A DNA stretch of 64,000 nt from Progne subis subis (Eukaryota; Chordata; Aves; Passeriformes; Hirundinidae), in NCBI GenBank assembly GCA_022316685.1, contig JAKJHU010001062.1:1-64000 (forward strand). Reading direction: 5' to 3'. Position numbers and translations under genes: made by a program. The notes under the pieces are model-generated. The model saw nothing but the letters and a program-made list of their open reading frames with translations. It searched no databases and had not been told where the DNA came from. Numbering within the stretch: the first letter of the stretch is position 1; each line of letters opens with the position of its first letter. This document shows positions 1-10,003 of the stretch, piece by piece.

Positions 1-105
1 GCAGTAGATGCCCCTGAAGATGTTCAAGATCAGGTTGGATGGAAATCTGAGCAAACTGGGCTAGTGGAAGGTGTCCTGCCTGTGGCAGGGGGATTGGAAA
101 TAAAT
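1..105 (+). mobile_element. CR1 LINE 3' fragment
   Basis: The sequence matches the distal part of avian CR1 as I know it: a run about a feature being carried by a recently diverged line of 'gttcaagatcaggttggatgg', 'agtggaaggtgtcctgcc' and 'ggcagggggattgg'. It enters from the left edge of the window and stops near 105 without the terminal octamer repeat. Sense strand is +. It is non-coding here. Confidence 0.75.
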
Positions 106-1432
106 TATTTTTGAGGTCACTTCCAAGGCAAACCATTCTGGGAAACTGACAGCTGAGACTGACTTGCTGGAAAGGCAACTTGACTCCAAAAGGAAACTTT
201 GTAGGGAGGAGAAGTTTTCAGTGCACTCCTCTCAAGCACAGGTCTTGAGAAGGCTTTGTGGTTGTTTCTATGTAAATTGGGACTGAGCAAAGTATTTGAT
301 TGAATATTTTCCCCACTACATTTTGCAAAAAAAGATGGCACATGGTGTATGAACACAGCTTCCAGTAACTTTATAACATCTACCACTGATTTCACTGGTG
401 TACAGCACTCCTGTCACTCACAAATATGTTTCATTAACCCTGCTTGTTGTGGGGGAAGATTCAAGACAGGAAAATGGAAGTGAAGGAGAAGATGGAGAAG
501 AGTTAAATAATAAGAAAAAAAATGTATATCTATGTGCCTATGGGAGCTCTAGGATGTGTTTTCAGACTAACAAATCAACAATTAATATTTAAAGGAGTGA
601 AACCCAGGTCAGCTGAAAATGCAGTTTGGAAGTAGCTGTAAAGACAATTCTATTGATGTTTTCATTCAGTTGACCATTTTTTAATGGGCCTTTATGGCAG
701 GATACCATTAGTTACCCACACAGACACATAATTTCAAAAACCTTAAAAAAACTAGACTTTCAAAAGCCAGTGACTATTTTATCAGTATTCATTCAGAACT
801 AAACAATGATAATTAGACCCATCCAAATCCATGAAGCTTGGAACTGCTGCTGTGAGACAGAAAAACGCCATAGGGGCTTTGTCAGAGCAACAAAACCATT
901 TATTATTATTGCAAGCATGTTCAGGAGGAGAAAAAGTTACCATTGTCATAAACAGGAGTACGTTGCATCCGTCTCATTCTCTTCTATTTAGAAGGGTTAG
1001 GGATGTAAAAATGTACAGACTTTCACCTATTTTCCCTATCTATAAACTGTCATATTATGAGAAACTGCACTTGGGCTATCATGCCATACTCTGGGATGTG
1101 GCAGCATCATTAATGCTATCTAGTATGATCCAGCAGAAAGATATAAACCACCTGGGACCACTAGAAATTAGGGGAAAATCAATCATTAAAGAAACCCTCA
1201 TTGTCAGAGCAAAAACCCAAAAGGAAATACAATGTGCTTTAGAAACGTATGTGTTGTCAGTGTTCAAGAGAAATGCAAATTACAATGAACTCATTTCTCC
1301 ATCGTGTGGGGAAAGCCCAGTGAGAAGCCATTTTTCATCAATCATGTAATTAAGACCAGAATCTGTGAATAAGGTCACAGACCACTCCTATATCTACTGT
1401 TGAAAAATCAATGCAGCATAAGAAGGCAAACC
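106..1432. other. Unique AT-rich DNA, no recognised gene
   Basis: No repeat family or host exon is recognised. The only notable object is a 172-codon + strand open frame at 831-1349. Its product is not recognised, it has no signal peptide or domain that I can see, and no neighbouring exons or clear splice context support it. It is longer than expected by chance in DNA of this composition but not overwhelmingly so. Confidence 0.5.
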
Positions 1433-1662
1433 AAAATAAACAAAAAACAAACAATTAAAAAAATCCCAAACAAGCAACAAAAAAGAAACAACAACAACAA
1501 CAAAAAAAAAACCCACAAAAAACAAACAAAACAAACAAACAAACAAAAAAACCAAAAAACCCACCCAAAACAACCAACCAAAAAAGGAAACCCAAAATAA
1601 AACAAAACAAACAAACAAACAAAACAACAAAAAACACAAAACAAACAAAAAATCAAACCCAA
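1433..1662. repeat. AAAC-rich imperfect simple repeat
   Basis: About 230 bases made almost only of A and C, with CAAA, AACA and poly-A units. The long minus-strand open frames here, rich in Phe, Leu, Cys and Val, are translations of this simple sequence and not genes. Confidence 0.9.
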
Positions 1663-2203
1663 GAAACCTTCAATGTATAATTCATTCATTATTAAATAAT
1701 AAAACCTAGCTTTAATTTCAACATGAATTTGACATTCTGTTAAATCATGGAAAACGCTAAAACAAGATGGTATCTTCCCTACGAAGTCTATTTCCTTCAT
1801 ATTCCTTCACAAACATGAGTGGTCTCCTGGAGCTCAGCAAGACTTGGTTACACGATTGTACATGTATTAGAGAAAATCACATATTAAAGTGAAACTTATT
1901 CCTGAATCTTGTTGTTCTGCAAGGTGTTGCATGCTTTTTTCAACCCAAACAAACTCTTGTTGACCATTCTGATGGGTATATGTAGCACATAAATTGAATT
2001 CACTCCATTGAGTACCTGCTATGACACAGGTCCCAAGGCTTTACCCACACCTGCTCATCCCTAGAGCTCCCATTCATACCTGCAGCAAGCTGGTCCTACT
2101 AGCAGCCAGCTGGTTGCTCACACTTTGACCTCAACAGGCAGGAGTGAGAAACCTCTCAGACTGAAGTAAAGATAGATTTCTTAAAAGGTCACAAATTATT
2201 TGG
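1663..2203. other. Unique non-coding DNA
   Basis: Nothing recognised. This is the left flank of the ERVK provirus and carries the first copy of its target duplication just after its end (CTTGGG, 2204-2209). Confidence 0.5.
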
Positions 2204-2209
2204 CTTGGG

Positions 2210-2597
2210 TGTCACCCTGGTTTTTCTGAGTTTTTAAAGCCTTTTGATTGTTCATAAGATGGAGTCAGACCTTTTAGCTTCTGTACAATATTAGGAGCAG
2301 TTTTTGCTTTTTCTCACACATGTAACATAAACAAATCCTTTGCTTTTCATTCCCTGTCCTTTGTTTGCATATTTCTAACCTGAAAACAATTGTAACTGAC
2401 AGTTGGTCTGGCCATTCGGCTGGGAAGTGATAACTCCAGAAGCCAATCCACAGCCAGACCCACAAATGTATAAAAAGTAAGAAATAAACAGGCAAAGGGG
2501 CTCTTGGCCTTGGCTCAGCCTTGGTCTCTCTCTGAGAAACATCTCTGCCCTTCAAATCTCTTGTCTCCGTGTGATTGCTTTGCATGTTGCGATCACA
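2210..2597 (+). repeat. 5' LTR of the ERVK provirus
   Basis: 388 bp, TGTCACCC at the start and GATCACA at the end. Compared with the 3' LTR I count five substitutions: two near the 5' edge next to a T/A run, a C/G change close by, a T/A change at about 2430 and a C/T change at about 2518. U3 holds a TATA box and an AATAAA signal close together. An antisense frame of 103 codons (2274-2585, minus strand) is open. A third, older copy of this LTR lies at 48538-48924. Confidence 0.95.
2469..2488 (+). promoter_or_regulatory. TATA box and AATAAA of the ERVK 5' LTR
   Basis: TATAAAAA at 2469-2476 is followed seven bases later by AATAAA at 2483-2488. Transcription would be expected to start about 25-30 bases after the TATA box. 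If so, the polyadenylation signal lies upstream of the start site and would be present only in the 3' copy of the transcript. The same pair is at 9869-9876 and 9883-9888 in the 3' LTR. The start site is inferred. Confidence 0.7.
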
Positions 2598-2599
2598 AG

Positions 2600-2617
2600 T
2601 GGTGACCCTTTGACATG
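2600..2617 (+). promoter_or_regulatory. Primer-binding site, tRNA-Trp-like
   Basis: TGGTGACCCTTTGACATG begins two bases after the LTR end. Its first nine bases, TGGTGACCC, match the complement of the tRNA-Trp 3' end, the primer used by avian alpharetroviruses. The later bases match only partly. The position and the TGG start are the main support. Confidence 0.65.
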
Positions 2618-3500
2618 TGAGAGAAACAGTCTGGTGAGGTTTTCCTTCCCTCTTTCCCTGTTGTGTGCCTGCTATGCAGGATGCTCTGGTGTTGGAGCTT
2701 TGGGGGGACCTCTTGGAGCAGAAACACTCTCAGGTCTCCCGGGAGGGGCTTCAGCGTCTGTTCGTGTGGGGCAGACTGCATGGGTTCTTTCCCACGGCAG
2801 ATGCTGTGCTCAGTTGGGAGGTGTAGTTCCTCCTGAGGGAATGTCTGATGGAGGTCTGTTGGAGTCCAGGGCATTCCTTTGGCTGCCCTGGAGGGTCAGA
2901 GACCTGGACAGGGGGGTCTGGGACCCTGGCCCAGAGCCCAGAGGGACATTGGCTTTGATCTCAGTCCATGGGAAAGGCTTCCTGCACTGCGGGAAGGATT
3001 GCAAGCCACAAGAGTGTGAAAGATAGTAGTTTAGCTTATCACAGGGTGGGAAAACGGTCGGTTTGGGTTTTTAGTATTGAGGTGAATGGGAGCAAGATGG
3101 AGGATTTGGGGCGTTGTCTCCTGCTTCTTTCTTCTTCCCTCACTCCATTTACTGCAGTGACAGTGGCACGAAGTAGTTTAAAGAGATTGGGTCAAAGTAG
3201 AGATGACCTGTTTAGTATAAGTGATAAGTACTGGCAAATAATGATAAATAAAGAATACGTAGCAATTAGTATAAAAGATAGAGACAGCCCCGCGCGGGGG
3301 GAGTCGAGGAGTCACCAGATGCCCGAGCAGCTGCACAGACCTCTGTTGGGCACTGAGAAATTTGTAAGATAAGAAACAATAAACGAAGCACGCAGCCTTG
3401 AAAAATCAGAACCTGAAGACTGCGTCTCTTTCTTGTGTTTGGCTCAGAGCTTTGCAGAGGGCAAAAAGACTCTAAAACCAACTGAATCTCAGAGAAAAAA
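2618..3500 (+). other. Untranslated leader of the ERVK provirus
   Basis: About 880 bases between the primer site and the proposed gag start, long for a retrovirus leader. It should hold the packaging signal, which I cannot locate. Several open frames cross it on both strands (for example 2571-3026 on the + strand), but none resembles a retroviral protein and none lies in frame with gag. Confidence 0.6.
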
Positions 3501-5639
3501 ATGGGAGAGGCCCTTGAAACAGAATATGATGAGGAGGTTGCACGCTTGTTGCTGCAGTGGAAATTGTTTGAGGGGCTGTGTTGAGGTTGATCCCCCCCCA
3601 GCTCGCAGACCTCGCAGGCTGCCTCCCTTGTTTCAAAGCCAGATGGGGAGCTGGAGGAGGGCAGGGTCAATATATCAGACCCAGAAGTATTGTCTGAGCC
3701 CGAACTTCAGCTCCCTTGTGAGACGGACTCTCCCTCTCCCTCCCCAGTCGCTGCGCCGGGTGGTCTTTCCCTCTTGGGCTCCAGTGCTGCTCTCCGAGGC
3801 AGGAGGCAGGGCGCGTCCCGACCCCGTCGGTGCTGCTCAGGCAGCGGGGGGGCAGGACTCCGCCGAGCCCGGGGCCGGTCCTGCCTGCCCCCTCACCAAG
3901 GAGTTGACGGAGCGGGGTGGGGCTGCCTCCCCTCCATGCCTTCCAACATTGGTGGGAGGGGGTGGCTGCCTGGGGGTACGGCCGCCACTGTCGTTTGACC
4001 AAGATTCGGTCACTGTGTGGTGTCCGTGCTGCAGCACATCCATCACCTATCCGATGGAGTCAGGTGAAATGGAGCATCCCGCCCTGCCGTCCAGGCCGGT
4101 CCCGGAAGGCCGTTTCTGTCCCCGCGCCGCCTGCTGAGGGAGTGCGGGGCGGGGATGCTGCCAGAGGCAGGGTCCCGGTCATTCCTTCGATGGATACCGC
4201 CCCCATGGGCGGACTGACAGCTCCGCCCCGCTGGGGGGTGGCGGTGCCTGCAGGCCTCTGCCCCCCCACAGGGACTCTTTGTCGGCGAGGTCCCGGACCC
4301 TCCGCTCCCCACGCCAGCCCCGTGGGCTGCGGCTGGGGGCGGTGCTCACAGGGCAGGGAGAGACTCTGGCACTGCCAGCTGTGATGGGCTGCTGGCAGGG
4401 ACCGGCGCAACCCCTGTGGTGGCTGAGGTGCTGTCACCGTCTCCGCCTGAATGCAGCCCGAGCTTCCCAGCTGCACCGGGATGTGTGCCTCCCATGGAGC
4501 CATCTGACTGGTCTCCGGCGGCTGGTGCCGTGGCGCTGCTGGCGGGCTCCAGCCCCGCTGAGGATGCTGCAGGCCTGGCACCAGCGGCTGGTCCTGCCCC
4601 GCCTCCGCTTCCCGCTGCGAGCGTTACGGCGGCAGCGGGCACCAGGGTGTTTAAGTTCAGCGCGAACAGGAACACGGCCGGAATGAGGCTGGTCTTTGAC
4701 AAGAGCAAAGGGCCCCGCGCCGTTGGCTCTTCCTCCACAGCCTGGACACTCCCCCCCTGTCAGGTGACCGTACGCCTGAGAGACTGCAGGCAGTTCTGGG
4801 GGGAAGTGAAAGCTAAGGTTGAAGGATTGAGCGATGGTGCTGATGCTGGTGCTGGACCTGCAGTGTCTGGTGTTCAGTCGGTCCCCAGCCGAGTGCCTGC
4901 CTCTGACCCTGTGGGGCCCACAGGGCAGGATAAGGCAGGTTCTGCTGCTTCATCTGAGGGTCTTCAGGCCTTCCCTGTCCTTCAGGGTACTACTCATAAC
5001 ACCTATCAACCCTTGGCTTGGCAGGCCTTGGCATAGCTGTATGATACAGTCAGAAAGTATGGTCCAGGCTCAGCCGAGGTGATGCAGGTTCTCCGTTATT
5101 TTAATGCCAGTCTTTTGACACCCTTTGACATTCGGAGCTTAGCTCGGGCCCTTTTCCCACCGGTTGAATATGACTTCTTTGGGCATAAATGGACTCAGCT
5201 GGCAGTCAGAGCAGTGTAACAGAATACGACACCGGGTCCAGGGGATCCTAGATTTATGGTTAATACCGATATGCTAATGGGAACAGGCAATTATACCAGG
5301 GCCGAAGGGCAGGCTGGTTTTGATCCCTTGGTCCAGAAGCAGTGCCAGCAGACAGGCATGGTTCAGACCTTACAGCTGACTACTCCACAGGAGTCCTTTG
5401 CAACAATCGTCCAGGGAGTTGATGAGCCCTTCCTGTGCTTTGCAGGACGGCTGACTGCTGTGGTTGAGAAGCAGGTGAGTGATACTGCGGCAAGGAAGCT
5501 CATGCTTCAGTCCCTTGCTCAAAGCAACGGCAATGCAGTTTGCAAGAGGATAATTGAGGCACTTCCTGGGGAACCATCCATGTTGGAGATGGTTGAGGCC
5601 TGTGCGAGGGTAACCCCTTCCATCCAACAGAGGGTTGCC

Positions 5640-5831
5640 ATAGCTATGGCTGTACAGCCAGTCGTGGCTACAGTTGTCCAACTCACGGTGGCTATGGCTG
5701 TCCAACAAGCCGTGCCTACAGCTGTGCAGCCAGCTGTGGCTACGGTTGTCCAACCAAGGGTGGCTACGGCGGTCCAGCCAGCCGTGCCTACAGCCGTGCA
5801 GCTGGCTGTGGCTGCTGCTGTGCAGCCCACC
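5640..5831 (+). repeat. Eight tandem 24-bp units inside gag
   Basis: Eight direct units of 24 bp in the gag frame encode eight octapeptides of the general form V-[AP]-[TAM]-[AV]-V-Q-[PLQ]-x, such as VATAVQPA and VPTAVQLA. They lie between the capsid C-terminus and the nucleocapsid zinc knuckle. Units differ from one another, so this is not a fresh expansion. No function is assigned. Confidence 0.9.
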
Positions 5832-5930
5832 TGGATCATTCCCCAGGGCATGCAACAGCAGCAATGGGGTGCTCGGGCCAGGAAAAAACAGGGCAGAAAG
5901 GCACAAGAGCCTACGGCCATCTTGTTTCGT

Positions 5931-5972
5931 TGTGCACGATGTGGAAGGCCAAATCACGCTGCAGACGGATGT
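5931..5972 (+). other. Nucleocapsid zinc knuckle of gag
   Basis: CARCGRPNHAADGC fits Cys-X2-Cys-X4-His-X4-Cys with all four metal ligands intact. This motif binds genomic RNA in retroviral nucleocapsids. Only one such box is visible, while many betaretroviruses carry two. Confidence 0.9.
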
Positions 5973-6013
5973 AAGGCAAAAGTGCACGTGAATGGTCATT
6001 CGTTGGTCAGTTC

Positions 6014-6020
6014 AGGAAAC
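6014..6020 (+). promoter_or_regulatory. Degenerate gag-pro -1 frameshift heptamer
   Basis: A GGA AAC stands in exact gag-frame register (GGA at 6015-6017, AAC at 6018-6020). The frame reached by a -1 slip opens at 6020 and runs straight into the dUTPase. The heptamer differs by one base from G GGA AAC, the X XXY YYZ type known from betaretroviruses. Sequence just downstream is GC-rich, but I cannot fold it here. Confidence 0.6.
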
Positions 6021-6808
6021 GCAACACGGAGCGCGAAGGCGAGACGCGTGCCGACACAAATGTCTCTGCCTCAGCCCCAGCCAATGGAGATCTGCTCAGC
6101 AGGCTTGCAGCCAGCACCCGCGGTTCAGCAGGTGTTGATGTCTGCAAAGCCGAGTCTGTCGTGATTGATTCGGACAAAATACACAAGGTTCCTCTGGATG
6201 CCTTTGGTCCCTTGGGTGATGGCATGAGCACCTTCCTGATGGGGAGGTCCAGTGCCACCATTCAGGGTATCATGGTACACCTGGGACTGATTGATGCGGA
6301 TTTTTCAGGGCAGATTCACGCAATGGTCTCCACACCCACCCCCCCTCTGGCTATCCCAAAAGGCACATGAATTGCTCAACTTATTCCTTTTAAGTCTTCT
6401 GTTTCCAGAACCGAGGACCGGTCGCAAGGTGACGGTGGCTTCAGCTCTACTGGGCCACCTCAAGTGCGCTGGACTGCTGTCCTGACCAAAGACCGTCCTG
6501 AGATGCTGTGTACCGTGTCCATGGCTGGTGCCATGCCATCGGAGATTCACCTTCGTGGCCTCCTAGATATGGGGGCTGACGTGAGCATTCTCTCCCTGGC
6601 TGCTTGGCCCCCACAGTGGCCCTTGAGCCTGGCAAAGACATCGATAGCGGGCTTAGGAGGAACGAAGCAATGCTACGTGAGCCAGAAGCCCGTGGCCATC
6701 ACAAACCTGGAGGGACAGACGGCCATAATTTGGCCTCATGTTCTGAGATGGCTCAGAACCTCTGGGGGAGGGATGTTTTGGCCACGTGGGGAGTGTGAAT
6801 GGGAATGA
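6020..6808 (+). pseudogene. pro: pro: dUTPase plus aspartic protease, disrupted
   Basis: This frame is -1 relative to gag. The N-terminal part is a dUTPase, which hydrolyses dUTP and limits uracil in viral DNA: an SAGVD motif near 6110 and a GLIDADFSG motif near 6285 are clear. TGA at 6368-6370 interrupts it. The C-terminal part is the aspartic protease that matures Gag and Pol; its active-site triad, normally DTG, reads DMG at 6566-6574, followed by ADVS. Near 6740 the homology moves to another frame, where GRDVLATWG (the usual C-terminal end of this domain) is found up to 6798, so one indel is inferred. Both the missing Thr and the breaks argue against any activity. Confidence 0.85.
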
Positions 6809-9531
6809 ATTTTTGATTAGGGCCACTGTGATGAAGGGCGTGGAGTGTGCCATGCCTCCTTTACTGTGGCTGGTGGACAGACCCATCTGGGAGGACCAGT
6901 GGCCCCTCCCTCATGACAAGCTAGTCGCCCTTCTTGAACTCGTACAGGAGCAGTTGGATCAGGGGCATTTGGAACCATCTACCAGTCCCTGGAACACTCC
7001 TGTCTTTTGTATCAAAAAGAAGTCTGGGAAATGGAGGTTGCTACAAGACCTCCGAAAGATCAATGCCGTGATGGAAGGCATGGGAACGTTGCAGGCTGGT
7101 ATGCCATCGCCTACCATGCTTCCTGCGGACTGGCCGGTCCTCATTGTGGATCTGAAGGATTGTTTTTTTACGATCCCTCTGCATCCCAATGACAGACCAA
7201 AATTTGCCTTCACGGTACCAACAATAAATAATGGCGAGCCCACACAGTGGTATCAATGGAAATTTTTGCCTCAGGGCATGTGAAATTCCCCAGTGTTAGC
7301 CCAATGGTATGTAGCCCGTGCCTTGTCTGGAGTTTGCAAGCAGTTTCCTGATGCTCACGTTTATCATTATATGGACGACACTTTGGTGGCTGCGCCCACC
7401 CAGGGTGAGCTGCTGACGATACAGCCTCGGTTGTTGAATGCTCTGCATTCACATGGACTGCAGGTGGCTCCAGAAAAGGTACAACAACAACCTCCCTGGA
7501 AATATTTGGAGGTCAAAATTCTGGAATGGACAATCCAACACCAGGAGGTGCAATTTCTGCAATCGGTGAAGACACTGAATGATGCTCAGAAGCTGGTAGG
7601 TGTTATCACTTGGTTACGTCCTTACTTGGGACTGACCACAGCACAAATGTCTCCCTTGTTTGAATTGTTGAAAGGGGACACTGATTTAAAGTCACCACGT
7701 GAATTAACCCATGAGGCACGAAAAGTGCTGGAGGAGGTTCAGCAAGCTGTGTCGGCTTGCCAGGTGTACCGCATTGAACCTTCCATTGATGTCACTGTGT
7801 TCATTACCGCTCCTGATTTACATCCTACAGGTATCATCGGCCAATGGAATGAAGATTGGAATGATCCTCTGCACATCTTGGAATGGGTCTTCCTGCCTCA
7901 TCAGCCGCATAAGACAGCGACAGAGCTGTTTGAATTGATTGCGCGCTTGATAATCAAGTGCCGGCAACGCTGTTTGCAATTGATGGGTGCAGATCCCTCA
8001 AAGATCATACTCCTGGTTCAGAGGGAGGAATTTTATTGGAGTTACGTGAACAATGTTTCACTGCAAAGTGCTCTCAAGGGTTTTTCAGGGCAGATCACTT
8101 ACCATCTGCCTAGCCACAAACTATTGCAAGTGGCCAAAAATACTCAATTTTCTCTACAACCCAAAAATAGCCAAGAGCCAGTGCAAGGTCCCACCGTCTT
8201 CACTGACGGTTTGGGCAAAACAGGAAAAGCCATTGTTACCCGGCAGGATGGATATGAGTGGCACGTTTTGGAAAGCCATGAGGATGGGTCAGCCCAACTG
8301 GTTGAACTAAGGGCTGCTGTCATGGCATTTGAGCAATTTTCCCAGGAACCTTTCAGTTTGATCACGGATTCAGCCTATGTTGCCGACATCACACAGCGAT
8401 TGGGTTGTTCAGTGTTGAAGGAGGTCAGTAACCCTGCCTTGTTTAATTTACTGAAGACCCTGTGGTGTGCAATTCAGGCCAGAGTTCATCCATATTACAT
8501 TCTGCATGTACGGAGTCACACTAATTTGCCAGGATTTGTAGCGGAAGGTAACACAAGGGCTGACAAGTTGGCTAACCCAGCGTGGGTAGCCCCTCAGCCT
8601 GACGTGCTCGCGCAGGCCAAGGCATCACATGGGTTTTCCCACCAAAATGCGCATACGCTGCAGAAGCAGTTTCAACTGACGGCCATTGAGGCTCGTGAAA
8701 TTGTCGAGTCGTGTGATGACTGTCACGCCCTTGGTGCGCCATTGCCGGCAGGGGTTAAACCCCATGGGCCTTAAATCCTTGGAGCTTTGGCAGATCGATG
8801 TCACCCAGGTCGCCGAGTTCGGCCGGCTCAAGTATGTGCATGTCACGGTGGACATGTTCTCCTCTGCGATGTGGGCTTCTGCTCACACAGGAGAGAAAGC
8901 CCGAGATGTCATTGCCCGCTGGAGGCAGGCCTTTGCTGTTCTTGGCATACCTTCTGCTGTGAAAACTGACAATGGTCCTGCTTATGCCTCGCAGCAGGTA
9001 CGGCAGTTCCTACAGTCATGGGGTATGTCACACAACTTTGGCATCCCTCATTCTCCAACAGGACAGGCAATTGTAGAACGCACTCACGGTACACTCAAGC
9101 GTGTCCTTCAAAAACAAAAACAGGGAATGCAGGGTGAAACCCCGCACAGTCGGTTGGCAAAGGCTTTGTACACCATCAATCACCTTACGGTGCCGCAGAA
9201 CTCAAATAATCCTGTCATTTTGAACCATCATCTCTCGTTGCAGGCTTCGGACGGTGAGCAACAGCCTCGAGCGAAGGTACGGGTCTGAAATTCAGTCACC
9301 AAGCAATGGGAAGGACCCTATGACCTGATCGCTATGGGGCGTGGGTATGCGTGTGTGTCCACGGACTCTGGGACATGCTGGCTACCTTCAAAGTGTGTCC
9401 ATCCTGACCTGCGACCACAGAGGCAGAATTCAGCCGACAGGCAAGGTGGAAGCCGTGATCAACTTGAAAGTCACCAAGTGGATGAATCCTTGAGTGATCA
9501 GTCTGATGATTCCTCCACAGACAGTGATTGA
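6786..9531 (+). pseudogene. pol: pol: reverse transcriptase, RNase H and integrase, disrupted
   Basis: Reverse transcriptase starts near 6786 in the frame -1 to the end of the protease. The YMDD catalytic box is at 7368-7379. TGA at 7281-7283 interrupts the fingers-palm region. RNase H follows, with FTDG near 8200, the VELRA glutamate near 8305, ITDSAY near 8360 and a final Asp in TRADKL near 8560. Integrase has the HHCC zinc finger (HQNAH near 8640 and CDDC near 8715). A frameshift near 8750 then moves the rest to the next frame, which holds the D, D and E residues (QIDVT, KTDNG, IVERT) between 8790 and 9090. TGA at 9286-9288 precedes the C-terminal SH3-like part, recognised from GPYDLI and GRGYACV. 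The frame ends at 9531 with a Ser/Asp-rich tail. Confidence 0.9.
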
Positions 9532-9597
9532 ATTTGTATATATTCCCTTTGTAAGTTTGTTAATTTTTCTTTTTCTGTTTTTCTTTTTTGTAAAGTT

Positions 9598-9609
9598 AAA
9601 AGGGTGAGA
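9598..9609 (+). promoter_or_regulatory. Polypurine tract of the ERVK provirus
   Basis: AAAAGGGTGAGA lies immediately before the 3' LTR. This is the expected place and composition for the plus-strand DNA primer, with a single T interruption. Confidence 0.8.
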
Positions 9610-9997
9610 TGTCACCCTGGTTCTTCTGAGTTTTAAAAGCGTTTTGATTGTTCATAAGATGGAGTCAGACCTTTTAGCTTCTGTACAATATTAGGAGCAG
9701 TTTTTGCTTTTTCTCACACATGTAACATAAACAAATCCTTTGCTTTTCATTCCCTGTCCTTTGTTTGCATATTTCTAACCTGAAAACAATTGTAACTGAC
9801 AGTTGGTCTGGCCATTCGGCTGGGAAGTGAAAACTCCAGAAGCCAATCCACAGCCAGACCCACAAATGTATAAAAAGTAAGAAATAAACAGGCAAAGGGG
9901 CTCTTGGCCTTGGCTCAGTCTTGGTCTCTCTCTGAGAAACATCTCTGCCCTTCAAATCTCTTGTCTCCGTGTGATTGCTTTGCATGTTGCGATCACA
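9610..9997 (+). repeat. 3' LTR of the ERVK provirus
   Basis: 388 bp, same ends as the 5' LTR, about 98.7% identical to it by my count. It is followed by the second CTTGGG duplication. The 103-codon antisense frame is again open (9674-9985, minus strand). Confidence 0.95.
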
Positions 9998-10003
9998 CTT
10001 GGG

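Larger units (their letters stand above)
3501..6164 (+). pseudogene. gag: gag, disrupted (matrix, capsid, nucleocapsid)
   Basis: Structural polyprotein gene. The ATG at 3501 is chosen because it gives a Met-Gly start suited to N-myristoylation, shortly after the leader, in the frame of the later capsid. Frame 0 is stopped by TGA at 3582 and 3588, by further TGAs between 3996 and 4217, by TAG at 5034 and by TAA at 5217. From about 3600 to 4690 the DNA is GC-rich and codes for Pro/Ala-rich low-complexity sequence; all three + frames are partly open, so the true frame and any indels there are uncertain. Capsid-like sequence runs from about 4970 to 5640. An eight-unit octapeptide repeat follows (5640-5831). 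One Cys-X2-Cys-X4-His-X4-Cys zinc knuckle is at 5931-5972. The frame ends at TGA 6162-6164. Family assignment is secure; individual domain borders are approximate. Confidence 0.85.
2204..10003 (+). mobile_element. Endogenous class II (ERVK, betaretrovirus-like) provirus without env
   Basis: A full proviral insertion flanked by the 6-bp target duplication CTTGGG (2204-2209 and 9998-10003). The two 388-bp LTRs begin TG and end CA. Between them, in order, lie a primer-binding site, a leader of about 0.9 kb, gag, a dUTPase-protease frame, pol with reverse transcriptase, RNase H and integrase, and a polypurine tract. The pol frame ends at 9531, only 78 bases before the 3' LTR, so there is no room for an envelope gene. 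The LTRs differ at about 5 of 388 positions, which means a recent insertion. All genes carry stops or frameshifts, so the copy is not functional. The class II assignment rests on the 6-bp duplication, the dUTPase in the pro frame, the -1 frame relations and the single Cys-His box. These are known family traits; the exact genus is inferred. Confidence 0.95.

Noticed and set aside
1394..1800. Several long minus-strand frames rich in Phe, Leu, Cys and Val that look like membrane proteins
   Set aside because: They are translations of an AAAC/GTTT simple repeat. Similar frames appear at other GT-rich runs (12982-13191, 13836-14072, 33016-33246).
3433..4137. 234-codon + strand frame in the ERVK gag region
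   Set aside because: It is out of frame with both the Met-Gly start and the capsid. The GC-rich block lowers stop frequency in every frame.
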